DNA from: Arenibacter troitsensis
GTDB lineage: Bacteria; Bacteroidota; Bacteroidia; Flavobacteriales; Flavobacteriaceae
Direction of reading: 5' to 3'
Assembly (NCBI RefSeq): GCF_900177645.1
Contig: NZ_FXAO01000005.1
Coordinates: 78,743-142,742, forward strand
DNA: 64,000 nt
A model generated the notes under the pieces. It worked only from the letters and a program-made list of their open reading frames with translations, ran no database searches and was not told where the DNA came from. The translations under genes were made by a program, and so were the position numbers. This document shows positions 45,028 through 54,346 of this stretch, piece after piece. Each line of letters begins with the position of its first letter. Position 1 is the first letter of the stretch.

Positions 45028-46299
45028 CTAGCCCTTCGCCAAGATTCCGGATTTAAGAATTTGACCAAAGTTGTACATATCGGCAAAGGAACAATAAAAA
45101 GGTGCAGGTGCCAGACGAATTACATTGGGTTCGCGCCAATCTGTGATAACGCCATTTTCCATTAAATAGTTGAACAATTCCTTCCCCTGCCCGTGCAAAA
45201 ACACGGAAAGTTGACAGCCCCTGTCCTTTGGGGTAATAATTTCAAAAGACCCTTCAGTCTCCTTATCTATCTCTTGGAGAATAAATTCCAAATAAGCCAC
45301 AATGAGTTTCCTTTTGGAAATCAGGGTCTCCATACCCACTTCTTCGAACATTTCCAAAGAGGCCAGATAAGGCGCCAATGAAAGTACTGGAGGATTGCTT
45401 ACCTGCCATGCATCCGCATTTTCCATAGGTTCAAACTCTGGTTTCATTAAAAACCTGGTTTCCTTCCTGGTTCCCCACCAGCCTTCAAATCTAGGTATCT
45501 CGTTATTATTAAGATATTTCTGGTGTACAAAAATCCCGGAAGCGTTCCCAGGACCACTGTTCATATATTTATAACTGCACCAAGCGGCAAAATCGACCCC
45601 CCAATCGTGCAGATTTAGGCCTACATTGCCCACTGCATGCGCCAAATCCCATCCTACGAATGCTCCCTGTGCCTTGGCTGCCCTGGTTATGGCCTCCATA
45701 TTAAAAACCTGACCATTGTAGTAATTAACGCCACCTATGAGCACAAGTGCCAGCTCTTCCCCAACTTCATTAATCTTATCCAATACATCCTGGGTTTGCC
45801 AAAAATTTTCACCCGGTCTCTTCTTAACCTCTACTATGGCGGTATCGGGATCAAAACCGTGAAATTGTACCTGACTGTTCAACATATATTGATCTGAAGG
45901 AAATGCCTTTTCCTCACAAATAATTTTAAATCTCTTTTGGGTAGGCCTGTAAAAAGAGACCATCAGCATGTGAAGGTTTACTGTTAAGGTATTCATTACG
46001 GAAACCTCCGGGGTCTTGGCGCCTACCACTTTTGCCAAAGGGGCTGCCAACCGCTCATGGTAATCCCACCAAGGCTTCTCCGCATGGAAATGGCCTTCCA
46101 CGGCCAAGTCCTTCCAATCCTTCATTATATCGTCTATAAACTTTTGGCTGCGTTTTGGCTGTAATCCTAGGGAATTTCCTGTAAAATAAATAACATCCTT
46201 GCCCTTTACCTTGGGAAAATGGAATTCGTTACGGTATTTCCTAAGAGGATCAATTGCGTCCAATTGTTGGGCAAACACTAACGAATTTTTAAATTCCAT
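45028..46299 (-). CDS. kynU: Kynureninase
   Basis: This 423-residue PLP enzyme cleaves kynurenine or 3-hydroxykynurenine to anthranilate or 3-hydroxyanthranilate and alanine. YFTGNSLGLQP, GWDLAHAVGNV and WCSYKYMNSGPG (PLP-binding Lys) are specific to kynureninase, and FEGWWGTRKETRF lines the active site. It works with the kmo product. A CAAAAATA (minus-strand TATTTTTG) box at 46315-46322 is a likely -7 element. Confidence 0.95.
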   Translation of the reverse strand: MEFKNSLVFAQQLDAIDPLRKYRNEFHFPKVKGKDVIYFTGNSLGLQPKRSQKFIDDIMKDWKDLAVEGHFHAEKPWWDYHERLAAPLAKVVGAKTPEVSVMNTLTVNLHMLMVSFYRPTQKRFKIICEEKAFPSDQYMLNSQVQFHGFDPDTAIVEVKKRPGENFWQTQDVLDKINEVGEELALVLIGGVNYYNGQVFNMEAITRAAKAQGAFVGWDLAHAVGNVGLNLHDWGVDFAAWCSYKYMNSGPGNASGIFVHQKYLNNNEIPRFEGWWGTRKETRFLMKPEFEPMENADAWQVSNPPVLSLAPYLASLEMFEEVGMETLISKRKLIVAYLEFILQEIDKETEGSFEIITPKDRGCQLSVFLHGQGKELFNYLMENGVITDWREPNVIRLAPAPFYCSFADMYNFGQILKSGILAKG

Positions 46300-46363
46300 A
46301 TCCTAAATTTTATTCAAAAATACAATTTACGGCCCTAAGTGGTATATGGCCCTCTAAATTTGA

Positions 46364-46834
46364 TCAATCAATACGTACCCTCATTTCCAAAATATGCTTT
46401 TTAAAGCCCACTTTCTCATAGGCCCTAATAGCAGGTGCATTGTCATTGTAGACCGTAAGCCTAACCTCATGGATCCCCCTGGATTTGGACCAGAGCATCA
46501 AAGCATCCACAATTGCCTTATTAACACCCTTGCCACGATGATCCGTATCGGTATACATAAACCCTAGATAGGTGTATTTTTTGTGGTCCAAATAAGGTTT
46601 TGCGTCCCGTATCAGCGCATAGCCCGAACCTACGATCCTAGAACCGAGCTCTGCCACCATCACCTCCGCCTCGTCTGACAATATGAGTTGTCTTAAGTCA
46701 TAATAACTGATCGGATCTTTATCCAGCGTTTCGTCAAAAGGTCTTTCTGCGCGAATTATTTCCTGTTCAAAAGTCAATAGCATATTTATATCGTCCAATG
46801 TTGCCGTTCTTACGGTATATTGTAGCATGATCAT
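46364..46834 (-). CDS. GNAT family N-acetyltransferase
   Basis: This 156-residue GNAT-fold protein has YLGFMYTDTDHRGKGVNKAI as motif A, with the acetyl-CoA-binding R-x-x-G-x-G/N pattern, and ENDNAPAIRAYEKVGF-like motif B (YNDNAPAIRAYEKVGFKK). The substrate cannot be inferred. ATG 46834 or 46828 are both possible. It is divergent from the O-methyltransferase gene, with 35 bases between the two start codons. Confidence 0.88.
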   Translation of the reverse strand: MIMLQYTVRTATLDDINMLLTFEQEIIRAERPFDETLDKDPISYYDLRQLILSDEAEVMVAELGSRIVGSGYALIRDAKPYLDHKKYTYLGFMYTDTDHRGKGVNKAIVDALMLWSKSRGIHEVRLTVYNDNAPAIRAYEKVGFKKHILEMRVRID

Positions 46835-46869
46835 TATATTTGAAGGCTTAAATATACAAAGTAATCCTT

Positions 46870-47511
46870 ATGCATTTTTTATCTTCCATATTGGAACAAT
46901 ATATTGCCGACCATTCACAATCGGAACCCGAATTACTCCAAAGGCTGACACGGGAGACCCATTTAAAGGTAATTCAACCAAGGATGATCACCGGGCATTT
47001 TCAGGGTAGGGTATTGAGTCTTTTATCCAAGATAATAGGTCCGAAAAATATTTTGGAAATTGGCACCTACACCGGCTACTCTGCCATATGCCTTGCGGAA
47101 GGCCTACAACAGAAGGGAACATTGCACACGATTGATATAAATGAAGAACTCCATGCTATGCAAAGAAGGTATTTCGACGAAAGCGGCTATGGTTCCCAAA
47201 TTATACAGCATACAGGCGATGCCCTGGCGATAATACCACAACTGGACCTCATTTTTGATATGGTTTTTATTGATGCCGAAAAAGTAAGTTACGACCACTA
47301 CTACGAGGCTGCCTTAAAAAAATGTCGCCCTGGCAGTGTAATTCTATCGGATAATGTGCTCTGGTCCGGGAAGGTTGTAGAGCCTTTGGATCCTAAGGAC
47401 AAGGCTACCAAAATTTTGATCGATTACAATAAAAAATTGAGGAACGATCCCAGGGTAGAAACGGTATTGTTGCCCATTAGGGACGGACTCACCTTAAGTA
47501 GGGTGTTGTAA
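46870..47511 (+). CDS. SAM-dependent O-methyltransferase (class I, catechol-type)
   Basis: This 213-residue protein contains the SAM motif ILEIGTYTGYSAICLA, the acidic DIN in TIDINEEL, and the metal-site segments VFIDAEKVSYDHYYE and ILSDNVLWSGKV. This matches the metal-dependent catechol/caffeoyl-CoA O-methyltransferase family. The in vivo acceptor is unknown. A TATATTTG box at 46835-46842 overlaps the divergent GNAT start. It is the last gene before the hairpin-repeat array. Confidence 0.9.
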   Translation: MHFLSSILEQYIADHSQSEPELLQRLTRETHLKVIQPRMITGHFQGRVLSLLSKIIGPKNILEIGTYTGYSAICLAEGLQQKGTLHTIDINEELHAMQRRYFDESGYGSQIIQHTGDALAIIPQLDLIFDMVFIDAEKVSYDHYYEAALKKCRPGSVILSDNVLWSGKVVEPLDPKDKATKILIDYNKKLRNDPRVETVLLPIRDGLTLSRVL

Positions 47512-47516
47512 GGGTT

Positions 47517-48510
47517 GCCACCTCCCCCTAACCCTCCCGCTCAAAAGGCGGGGGAATTCCATGTAGGGCAGCGGTACATTCCCTCCCCTTGGGGGAGGGC
47601 CAGGGAGGGGACCATACACAGTACTCTCCCTAACTATTATTACAAAAACAAGGGGTATTATTAAACTTTGAAAGTAGATAAGTAAGGGCCAACTTTGAAA
47701 GTCCTCCCCCTAACCCCCTCCCAAGGAGGGGGAAATAGGTTTGAAACCACAAAAAAGCAGCACAAGCAAGGAGGGGGAATGCTACCTAGAGCAGCACATT
47801 CACTTCGATTTACAAATAACTTTCCCTCCCCTTGGGGGAGGGTTAGGGAGGGGTGCAAACACAGTACTCCTCCCTAACTATCATTACAAAAACAGGGGGT
47901 ATAATTAAACTTTAAAAGTAGATAAGCAAGGGCCAACTTTGAAAGTCCTCCCCCTAACCCTCCCGCTCAAAAGGCGGGACAGGCTCTCCCATGGAGGGGG
48001 AAATAGGTTTGAAACCACAAAAAGCAGCACAAGCAAGGAGGGGGAATGCTACCTAGAGCAGCAAATTCTTGTCGATTTACAAATTAAATTCCCTCCCCTT
48101 GGGGGAGGGCCAGGGAGGGGACCAAACACAGTACTCCTCCATAACTATCATTACAAAAACAGGGGGTATAATTAAACTTAGAAAGTAGATAAGTAGGGGC
48201 CAACTTTGAAAGTCCTCCCCCTAACCCTCCCGCTCAAAAGGCGGGACAGGCTCTCCCAAGGAGGGGGAATTCCATGTAGGGCAGCGTTACATTCCCTCCC
48301 CTTGAGGGAGGGCCAGGGAGGGGACCAAACACAGTACTCCTCCCTAACTATCATTACAAAAACAGGGGGTATAATTAAACTTTGAAAGTAGATAAGTACG
48401 GGCCAACTTTGAAAGTCCTCCCCCTAACCCTCCCAAGGAGGGAGAATTCCATGTAGGGCAGCGGTACATTCCCTCCCCTTGGGGGAGGGCCAGGGAGGGG
48501 ACGCTACACT
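47517..48510. repeat. Array of about 4.5 G/C-run hairpin repeats with G-quadruplex motifs
   Basis: Units of roughly 190-265 bp begin near 47517, 47703, 47947, 48213 and 48417. Each joins a C-run block (CCTCCCCCTAACCC) to a G-run block, followed by a conserved linker (ACAGTACTCCTCCCTAACTA, AACTTTGAAAGTAGATAAGT). The G-run block fits the four-run quadruplex pattern at 47591-47610, 47834-47853, 48101-48120, 48306-48323 and 48481-48500, for example GGGGGAGGGCCAGGGAGGGG. C-run and G-run blocks also pair into long hairpins. Units 2 and 3 carry a GCTCAAAAGGCGGG insert, and units 1 and 2 a longer middle section, so the array grew by unequal copying. No protein is encoded. Confidence 0.85.
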
Positions 48511-49065
48511 TTACTTTGCCCTTCCAACTTTATGGTACAAGCGGTAGAACAAAATAGCGAAGAGAATCCCTACCAAGGCACCTACGATCAAATCCAAGGG
48601 GTAATGTACTCCAACATAAATTCGACTCAACGCAAACAAGAGTGGCCAAATATAGAAGAGCCAGGTCCATTTCCATTTATCCCTGAGAAATAAGAAAACA
48701 CTAGTCGTAATACTAAAGGAGCTGGAAGCATGGCCCGAAAAAAAACTATAGCCGGTGGGACTTTTAAGAATCCGGATCAAGGTGTTTATTTCCTCTGTAT
48801 TGCTTGGACGAAGACGTGCCACCAATTCCTTGGTGATTCCTGTAAGTACTGCTACTACGACCAAGGTAAGCAGTATGGTGCCGAGAGCCCAAAATGCTTC
48901 TTTTTTGGGATATGCCCTAAATACAAGGACTACAAATAAAATAAATAAGGGAATCCAAGTAGAGAAATTAGTTATGGTAGACCAAAAGACATCATGATTC
49001 TCGATGCCCAGACTGTTCAAATAAATAAAGGTATCCTTGTCCCACTGCAGCAGTTGGTCCAACAT
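48511..49065 (-). CDS. PAP2 family phosphatase (membrane)
   Basis: This 184-residue protein has about five membrane helices and the complete PAP2 motif: KELVARLRPS, YSFFSGHASSSF and SRIYVGVHYPLD. It probably removes phosphate from undecaprenyl diphosphate, phosphatidylglycerol phosphate or a related lipid. ATG 49065 was chosen, one base after the tatA stop; an ATG at 49083 would overlap tatA by 17 bases. The gene ends exactly where the G/C-run repeat array begins. Confidence 0.9.
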   Translation of the reverse strand: MLDQLLQWDKDTFIYLNSLGIENHDVFWSTITNFSTWIPLFILFVVLVFRAYPKKEAFWALGTILLTLVVVAVLTGITKELVARLRPSNTEEINTLIRILKSPTGYSFFSGHASSSFSITTSVFLFLRDKWKWTWLFYIWPLLFALSRIYVGVHYPLDLIVGALVGILFAILFYRLYHKVGRAK

Positions 49066-49066
49066 A

Positions 49067-49348
49067 TTACTTTCTTTTGACAACGCCGGTTACCTCATCA
49101 ACGTTCTGCTTCACTTTATTGATTTCGTTCTTTATATCGTCCGCAAAGCTAGTATCTATGCCCTGCTTCTCGGCACTTTTTTGAATTTCCTTCTTTATAT
49201 CCTCCGTGGCATCCTTCAGTTGTCGCATGCCCTTTCCCAATCCCTTGGCTATGCCAGGAATTTTGTCGGCGCCAAAAACCATTACCACGATAAACATGAT
49301 AAAAAAGATTTCTCCCCCGCTAATAAATAGAATTATCGTACTTAACAT
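49067..49348 (-). CDS. tatA: Sec-independent protein translocase subunit TatA/TatB-like
   Basis: This 93-residue protein has the TatA plan: a short N-terminus, one membrane helix (residues 10-27, IFFIMFIVVMVFGADKIP with the FG hinge), an amphipathic helix (GIAKGLGKGMRQLKDATEDI) and a charged tail. It forms the pore for folded Tat substrates, which in this window would include the two Gfo/Idh proteins at 16.6-18.9 kb. A TATATTTG box (plus-strand 49353-49360) lies only a few bases upstream of the ATG. Confidence 0.9.
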   Translation of the reverse strand: MLSTIILFISGGEIFFIMFIVVMVFGADKIPGIAKGLGKGMRQLKDATEDIKKEIQKSAEKQGIDTSFADDIKNEINKVKQNVDEVTGVVKRK

Positions 49349-49542
49349 AACACAAATATAATGAGAAGTTTGACAGCTGCATAAAAAATATGGTTAACTT
49401 TTTTTAGGTAACCAGAACCCTTTAAAACAAATCCGGAACAAGCATTTATTACATTCACAACAAGCCCTTTACCATTTAATTCCGAGATAACAAAACACTT
49501 CCTATGGATTTGGCCGCAAAAGAATAATGCCCAAATGAAAAA

Positions 49543-49583
49543 CCCCGACACCATTATTGTTGTTAGGCAATACGGTGTCGGGG
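49543..49583 (-). terminator. Rho-independent terminator after the M1 peptidase gene
   Basis: CCCCGACACC (49543-49552) pairs with GGTGTCGGGG (49574-49583). On the minus strand the stem is followed by a run of five T, so it should end the transcript coming from the M1 peptidase gene. Confidence 0.7.
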
Positions 49584-49591
49584 CTTTAATT

Positions 49592-49632
49592 ATATGGAAA
49601 CAGCAGCATTAAATATGCTGCTGTTTCCATAT
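49592..49632. repeat. Perfect 18-bp inverted repeat
   Basis: ATATGGAAACAGCAGCAT (49592-49609) and its exact complement (49615-49632) surround a five-base loop. It sits just before the M1-side terminator and has no T-run of its own. It could stabilise the mRNA end or be a protein-binding palindrome. Confidence 0.7.
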
Positions 49633-49815
49633 GCGATAAAGCGAAACCTAGATATATTGTACTAAACCTCAAGGCAAACCCTGAATCCAATAATAGGAAT
49701 CGACCCGAGGGTTGAAGTATTGAACCTAGATCGTGCCGATAAAGGCGGGATTAGTTCAACTTGACATTTTTAGTACATCTTACTGACTTCTCAAAATTGA
49801 GTTTCACTAATAAAA

Positions 49816-52125
49816 TTATTTCCCGTTTATATTCTCTTTAAAAAGTTCGAAGTCGGATTTAACCTCTTTGGCAGGCCATGAATTATTGGTGGTATCAATG
49901 TCGGCAGTTTCTGCCTTTGGATCCACCACAATCCCTACCAACTCCTTACGGGAAGCGAGTACCCTTTTTACTTCCTGATCATTTTTTCGCCATATTTCCG
50001 GTGGGTAGGTAATATTTTCCTTGGAACCATCGGCATAGCTATATTCTACGATCAAAGGCATAGGAATGCCTCCTGGTTTATTAAAAGTAATCTCATAAAA
50101 ATATTTAGGCTCCTCAATGGCATTTCGCTCAGCCGCCGACAGATTGTCCATCATAAATTCCTTTAATGTCTTGGAATTTTCCGATGGTGCCTTTCCCTTT
50201 AACTTGGCATCTGCATCTTCCGAGTCTTCCTCCTCCAAATAAACCATGGGAGGCAGATCCTCTTCCTTAATATTCCTTGCCGCCATTATTTCCCTCATTT
50301 GTTTGGAAGGCCTATCGGAAACATAATATTTCTTGACGCCCTTTACCCCTATATCCACATAATCCGTAGTATAGAACCAACTTCTCCAAAACCAATCCAA
50401 ATCAACCGCCGAAGCGTCTTCCATGGTCCTAAAGAAATCTTCAGGGGACGGATGTTTAAACATCCATCTTTGTGCATAGGTTTTAAACGCATGGTCAAAA
50501 AGTTCCCTCCCCATGACGGTTTCCCTAAGAATATTCAAAGCCGTAGCCGGTTTTCCATAGGCGTTGTTCCCTAATTGATATACATTCTCCGGATTGGACA
50601 TAATAGGTGCTATGGTACTTTGATCCCCGGACATATAGGGTATTATCTTGGAAGGCTCCCCTCTACCGGATGGATATTTACTATTGGGGGCAATGGCTTC
50701 GGGATAGGCTACCCCAAATTCCTGCTCGGCCATATATTGCATAAAGGTATCCAAACCTTCATCCATCCAACCCCACTGGCGTTCATCCGAATTAACGATC
50801 ATAGGGAAAAAATTATGTCCCACTTCATGGATAATTACAGAGATCATCCCATATTTTACCCTATCGGAATAGGTACCGTCTTCATTGGGCCTCCCGTAGT
50901 TCCAGCAGATCATAGGATATTCCATTCCCTGATTTTTGGCGTGGACCGATATGGCTTTAGGATAGGGATAATCAAAAGTATGGGCGGAATAGGAACGTAA
51001 GGTATGGGCCACCGCCTTGGTGGAATACTCCTCCCATAACGGATTGCCTTCTTTGGGATACATGGAAATGGCCATAACATCCTTATTGCCAATTTTCACT
51101 GCCTGCATATCGTAAATAAATTTACGGGAAGTAGCAAAACCAAAGTCCCTAACATTTTCTGCCTTAAGCTTCCAAGTTTTCTTCTTGTCCGAAAATCCTT
51201 TTTCGGCGGCTTCGGCTTCGGCCTGACTAACAATAATCACTGGTTTGTCATAGGATTTTTTAGCCTTTTCATACCTACTTATCATTTCCTTGGAAAATAC
51301 CTCCTTCATATTCTGAAGCTCTCCGGTACCGTCCAAAATATGATCGGCCGGAACGGTAATATTCACCTCGTAATTCCCAAAAGGAAGGGCAAATTCCCCA
51401 CTGCCCCAGAACTGATGGTTCTGCCAACCCTCTATATCGCTATAGACTGCCATTCTTGGGAAGAATTGGGCAATTACATAAGCCCTATTCCCGTCCTTGG
51501 GGAAATACTCATATCCGGAACGCGCCCTATTTACGGTATGGTCCGGAATATTGTACCACCATTTTATAGAGAAGGAAACCTGCCCCTTGCTTTTTAAAAC
51601 CTGAGGAAGGTCTATCCGCATCATGGTTTGGTTTATAGTATAGGGCAAGGCCTTTCCATTGGCATCCCTTACATATTCTATATTGAATCCACCGTCGAAA
51701 GGCTCCGTCATATATTTTTGGGCAAACTTTTCCACAGGCTCCGCCAAAGGCACCGCCTCACCATCTCGTAAGGGCGATTTGGAAGTTTTGGAACGTACGT
51801 TCTGATCCAATTGTACCCACAAAAATGAAAGGTCATCTGGTGAATTATTGGTATAGGTTATGGTTTCCGAACCGTAGATCCTGGCATTTTTATCATCGAG
51901 CTCAATATCCATTTTATAATCTGCCTGCTGTTGATAATAATCCGGACCCGGTGCCCCTGAGGCCGACCTATAGGTATTAGGGGTAGCAAACTCTTCATAA
52001 AGCTGCTTAAATTTATTCTGATTAAGGTGTCCGGGCTCCCGCTCGGTCCTTACTTCTTCCTGGGCAACAGCAAGTGCCGCTATCATGAACAATAGCGAAG
52101 CAAAAACATGTTTCATTCTACTCAT
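49816..52125 (-). CDS. M1 family metallopeptidase (exported)
   Basis: This 769-residue protein has a signal peptide ending ALAVAQ. The zinc site is complete: HEVGH at 433-437 and Glu456 after an 18-residue gap (H-E-x2-H-x18-E). The usual GAMEN exopeptidase motif is replaced by GMEYPM near residue 400, a pattern seen in other Bacteroidota M1-like peptidases. It probably trims peptides in the periplasm or at the surface. A DUF6702 gene lies 60 bases upstream on the same strand. Confidence 0.9.
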   Translation of the reverse strand: MSRMKHVFASLLFMIAALAVAQEEVRTEREPGHLNQNKFKQLYEEFATPNTYRSASGAPGPDYYQQQADYKMDIELDDKNARIYGSETITYTNNSPDDLSFLWVQLDQNVRSKTSKSPLRDGEAVPLAEPVEKFAQKYMTEPFDGGFNIEYVRDANGKALPYTINQTMMRIDLPQVLKSKGQVSFSIKWWYNIPDHTVNRARSGYEYFPKDGNRAYVIAQFFPRMAVYSDIEGWQNHQFWGSGEFALPFGNYEVNITVPADHILDGTGELQNMKEVFSKEMISRYEKAKKSYDKPVIIVSQAEAEAAEKGFSDKKKTWKLKAENVRDFGFATSRKFIYDMQAVKIGNKDVMAISMYPKEGNPLWEEYSTKAVAHTLRSYSAHTFDYPYPKAISVHAKNQGMEYPMICWNYGRPNEDGTYSDRVKYGMISVIIHEVGHNFFPMIVNSDERQWGWMDEGLDTFMQYMAEQEFGVAYPEAIAPNSKYPSGRGEPSKIIPYMSGDQSTIAPIMSNPENVYQLGNNAYGKPATALNILRETVMGRELFDHAFKTYAQRWMFKHPSPEDFFRTMEDASAVDLDWFWRSWFYTTDYVDIGVKGVKKYYVSDRPSKQMREIMAARNIKEEDLPPMVYLEEEDSEDADAKLKGKAPSENSKTLKEFMMDNLSAAERNAIEEPKYFYEITFNKPGGIPMPLIVEYSYADGSKENITYPPEIWRKNDQEVKRVLASRKELVGIVVDPKAETADIDTTNNSWPAKEVKSDFELFKENINGK

Positions 52126-52185
52126 ATTTGAAATTAATTTTTTTTAGCGCGGGAATTTAACAATTATATAATAGATTGTTATTAT

Positions 52186-52695
52186 CTAGTTTAAGTTTAA
52201 CATAGCTTTATTATTCTCCCGGATAAGAACAAAGCTCTTTTTTTGGTTGCCAAGTTTAAAGTGGACCACATTTTTCTGTTCCTCAAAAATATCCATTAGT
52301 ACCTCGTTCTGTAAACCAATGGATGTGGAAGCGCTAATATCAATTTTCGGAACTTCCAGATAACAGATCATTATATCGTTATCGTATTCTTTTCCCAAAA
52401 AATTAAAGTCCATCTGCTTACCATTGATTTCAACAATAAACTTCGTGCTCAAATATTTTTCTATATAGGTATCTGCCATGGCAGACTCCTCTTTGGTGGC
52501 CAAATTACCCTTAACGCCATAACGTTCCTGCAACACCTTATCAAAGTCATCTATAAACACCCGGGTTGTAATCTGCAGTGCCCTGTCCTTATCCGAGTAT
52601 TCCACACTGGTTACACTAATGTAAAATTTATGGGCCACCGTAAATGCCAGCAGCGGCAGCACCAATATTATAAGAGTCTTCTTTATTGATTGCAT
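52186..52695 (-). CDS. DUF6702 family exported protein
   Basis: This 169-residue protein begins with a hydrophobic signal or anchor (TLIILVLPLLAFTVAHKFYI). HKFYISVTSVEYSDKDRALQ, TRVFIDDFDKVL and MICYLEVPKI are features of a small family usually found next to M1 metallopeptidases in Bacteroidota. It probably partners the peptidase 60 bases downstream. Function is unknown. A CAAAAATA box at 52712-52719 may be its minus-strand -7 element. Confidence 0.8.
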   Translation of the reverse strand: MQSIKKTLIILVLPLLAFTVAHKFYISVTSVEYSDKDRALQITTRVFIDDFDKVLQERYGVKGNLATKEESAMADTYIEKYLSTKFIVEINGKQMDFNFLGKEYDNDIMICYLEVPKIDISASTSIGLQNEVLMDIFEEQKNVVHFKLGNQKKSFVLIRENNKAMLNLN

Positions 52696-53206
52696 GATTT
52701 TCTTTCTCCGTCAAAAATAAGCAATGACTGTGCCATTTGTGTGACTATTAATGTGAAATTATAAACGTTAGATATTAGATGTTAGATATTAGATGTTAGA
52801 TATTAGAATTTAAACCATTGTATTCATTTGGTGGCTGGGCCTATCCGTTCCGTTCAGGCGGGCGTAGCTGAAGCCACAACTTACAATAGCCTAAGGGACA
52901 ATGTATTGGAAACGGCAGTCACTTCGACATGAGCCCTTCTTCGGGGCGATTGAGAAGTCGCACATATTTGGTTATAGCCACTTGTATGATTTAGCTCATG
53001 ACGTTTCTATTTTACAGATATTCGTGAACCTTTCGGTTTCTCACTTCCTTTTGAAATGACTTGTTTGGGCACGAGCGTGACGCTCGCGCCAGCGAGGGGA
53101 ATAATTTCCCTTTTAACTTCAAACATTCAACCTTAAACCTTCAACTGTCACTGTTCACTGATTATTGTTTATTGTTTATTGCTTATTGCTAATTGATAAT
53201 TGCAAT
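52696..53206. other. Repeat-rich intergenic region (left side of the surface locus)
   Basis: No gene is seen. Short iterations of GATATTAGATGTTA lie at 52770-52806, the left copy of a 237-bp dispersed repeat at 52824-53060, and AT-rich short iterations (TTGTTTATTG-type) at 53160-53200. Confidence 0.7.
52824..53060. repeat. Dispersed inverted repeat, left copy
   Basis: This 237-bp block matches the reverse complement of 61850-62085 along its whole length by eye at roughly 85-90 percent. Within it, 52918-53060 is a 143-bp element whose ends are GTCACTTCGA and TTGAAATGAC, a near-perfect terminal inverted repeat. It contains no frame. Confidence 0.8.
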
Positions 53207-54010
53207 TCACTCCAACCCGTTATTCTTCCTGTAAATAACACTTTTTTGTTTTATAAACTCCCAAATGGCGAATAGGTCCTGACTATCTACAACGGCATTA
53301 AAATTGGTATCTACCTCGCAGAAGTACAAAAAATCGTCTATTTTTTCCATGGGAATTTTAAGTTGCAGCACAAAAAGACTATCGGCAAATTGGGTGCGTA
53401 TCTGTTGGGATTTGTTATACTTAATATCCCGTGCCACCCGTTTCTTCAACATTTTGGTGCGACCGGATATGGCATTGATAATCGGATTGAAGGGGATACT
53501 GGTCAACATACCAATAGATAAAGGACCCATGGACGCTTCCCTTAACAATCTTTCACTCTGCATCAAGGGCTTTACATGGGCATTGGGCAACCCCAGACTG
53601 GTAGCCGAAATAACCGTTCCCACATCCATATTGTTCATATCCCTGCCCAATTCCCCGGTTAGGTTATAGGGCATTACAATAACCTCATCCAAGGCAATAT
53701 TGGATTCCTCCAACGGAACGGATAAAAACTTACTCTCCAGGATACTGGTATTCACCACCATTTCCTTGCGCTTGTATTGTACGGCAGAAAAGACCAGGGT
53801 ATCACCTAGGCTTACCGCTATGGAAAAAAATCCGTTGATATCCGTAATAGCGGCTTTTTTCGTAGTGGTGTTGAGTACGTGGGTAGCAGCCACGTCCCCA
53901 TCATCACTGTACACTTTTCCTTCCAAAATCTTGGAAAAATCCTGTGCCATTAGCGCTTGTGCAAATACACTGTAAATGATAAAAACCAAATATATTGGGA
54001 CAATACGCAC
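53207..54010 (-). CDS. CarboxypepD_reg-like domain protein (paralog A)
   Basis: This 267-residue exported protein has a signal peptide ending AQALMAQ. A carboxypeptidase regulatory-like beta-sandwich (residues about 27-100) follows, with LEGKVYSDDGDVAATHVLN, ITDINGFFSIAV and DTLVFSAVQYK, then a C-terminal helical region. This domain begins many SusC/TonB receptors but here is not followed by a barrel. It is a paralog of the next gene (252 residues), 336 bases away. It probably sits in the periplasm or at the cell surface; the function is unknown. Confidence 0.75.
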   Translation of the reverse strand: MRIVPIYLVFIIYSVFAQALMAQDFSKILEGKVYSDDGDVAATHVLNTTTKKAAITDINGFFSIAVSLGDTLVFSAVQYKRKEMVVNTSILESKFLSVPLEESNIALDEVIVMPYNLTGELGRDMNNMDVGTVISATSLGLPNAHVKPLMQSERLLREASMGPLSIGMLTSIPFNPIINAISGRTKMLKKRVARDIKYNKSQQIRTQFADSLFVLQLKIPMEKIDDFLYFCEVDTNFNAVVDSQDLFAIWEFIKQKSVIYRKNNGLE

Positions 54011-54346
54011 TACGTTCTGTTTATTGTGGTTTAACTGCCCTGTTCAAGGCTAGAAGGCTTAATATTTAAGACTTGATACTTGGGGCTTGTTAGACAATGG
54101 ATGTTAGATAATAGTATTGAAATACGGCATGCTTGATATTAGACCTTAGATACTAGATGCTAGACACTAAACTTTGAACATTCAACATTCAACATTCAAC
54201 TTTCAACATTCAACTTTCACCTGTTCACTGGCTACCAACTTCAATTTCGACTCCGCTCAATCTCCGTTAGGATAGACTTTGAACTTTCAACATTCAACTA
54301 ATTACTGTTCACTGACCACTGATTACTGCCCACTGGCAACCAGCAA
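54011..54346. other. Repeat-rich intergenic region between the two CarboxypepD_reg paralogs
   Basis: No gene is seen. It is made of short iterations: CTAGATGCTAGA-type at 54120-54165, CAACATT/CAACTTT heptamers at 54178-54225 and again near 54285, and the left copy of a 61-bp inverted repeat at 54239-54299. Confidence 0.7.
54239..54299. repeat. Inner inverted repeat, left copy (61 bp)
   Basis: This 61-bp block is the reverse complement of 61693-61753 with about three mismatches. It includes the core CGACTCCGCTCAATCTCC. It is nested inside the larger inverted pair 52824-53060 / 61850-62085. Confidence 0.8.

Larger units (their letters stand above)
49349..49815. other. Long intergenic region with two hairpins, no gene seen
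   Basis: There is no convincing frame in either direction. It contains a terminator (49543-49583), a perfect 18-bp inverted repeat (49592-49632) and, at 49650-49800, unexplained sequence with a distant GTACTAAA/TTTAGTAC pair and a T-loop-like GGGTCGATTCC on the minus strand. A structured leftover of an RNA gene or mobile element is possible. Confidence 0.5.

Noticed and set aside
40575..46299. A kynurenine operon of kmo, clpP, MFS and kynU
   Set aside because: clpP has its own terminator, and a plus-strand lipoprotein gene lies between clpP and the MFS gene, so kmo and kynU are not co-transcribed even though they share a pathway.
47661..48175. Short open frames inside the G/C-run array
   Set aside because: They are built from repeat sequence, differ between units and resemble no protein.
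47517..48510. CRISPR-like array of repeats
   Set aside because: Repeat units are about 190-265 bp with G/C-run hairpins, there are no short unique spacers, and no cas genes are nearby.
49640..49800. Possible tRNA on the minus strand because of a T-loop-like segment
   Set aside because: No acceptor stem, anticodon arm or D-loop with correct spacing could be drawn.
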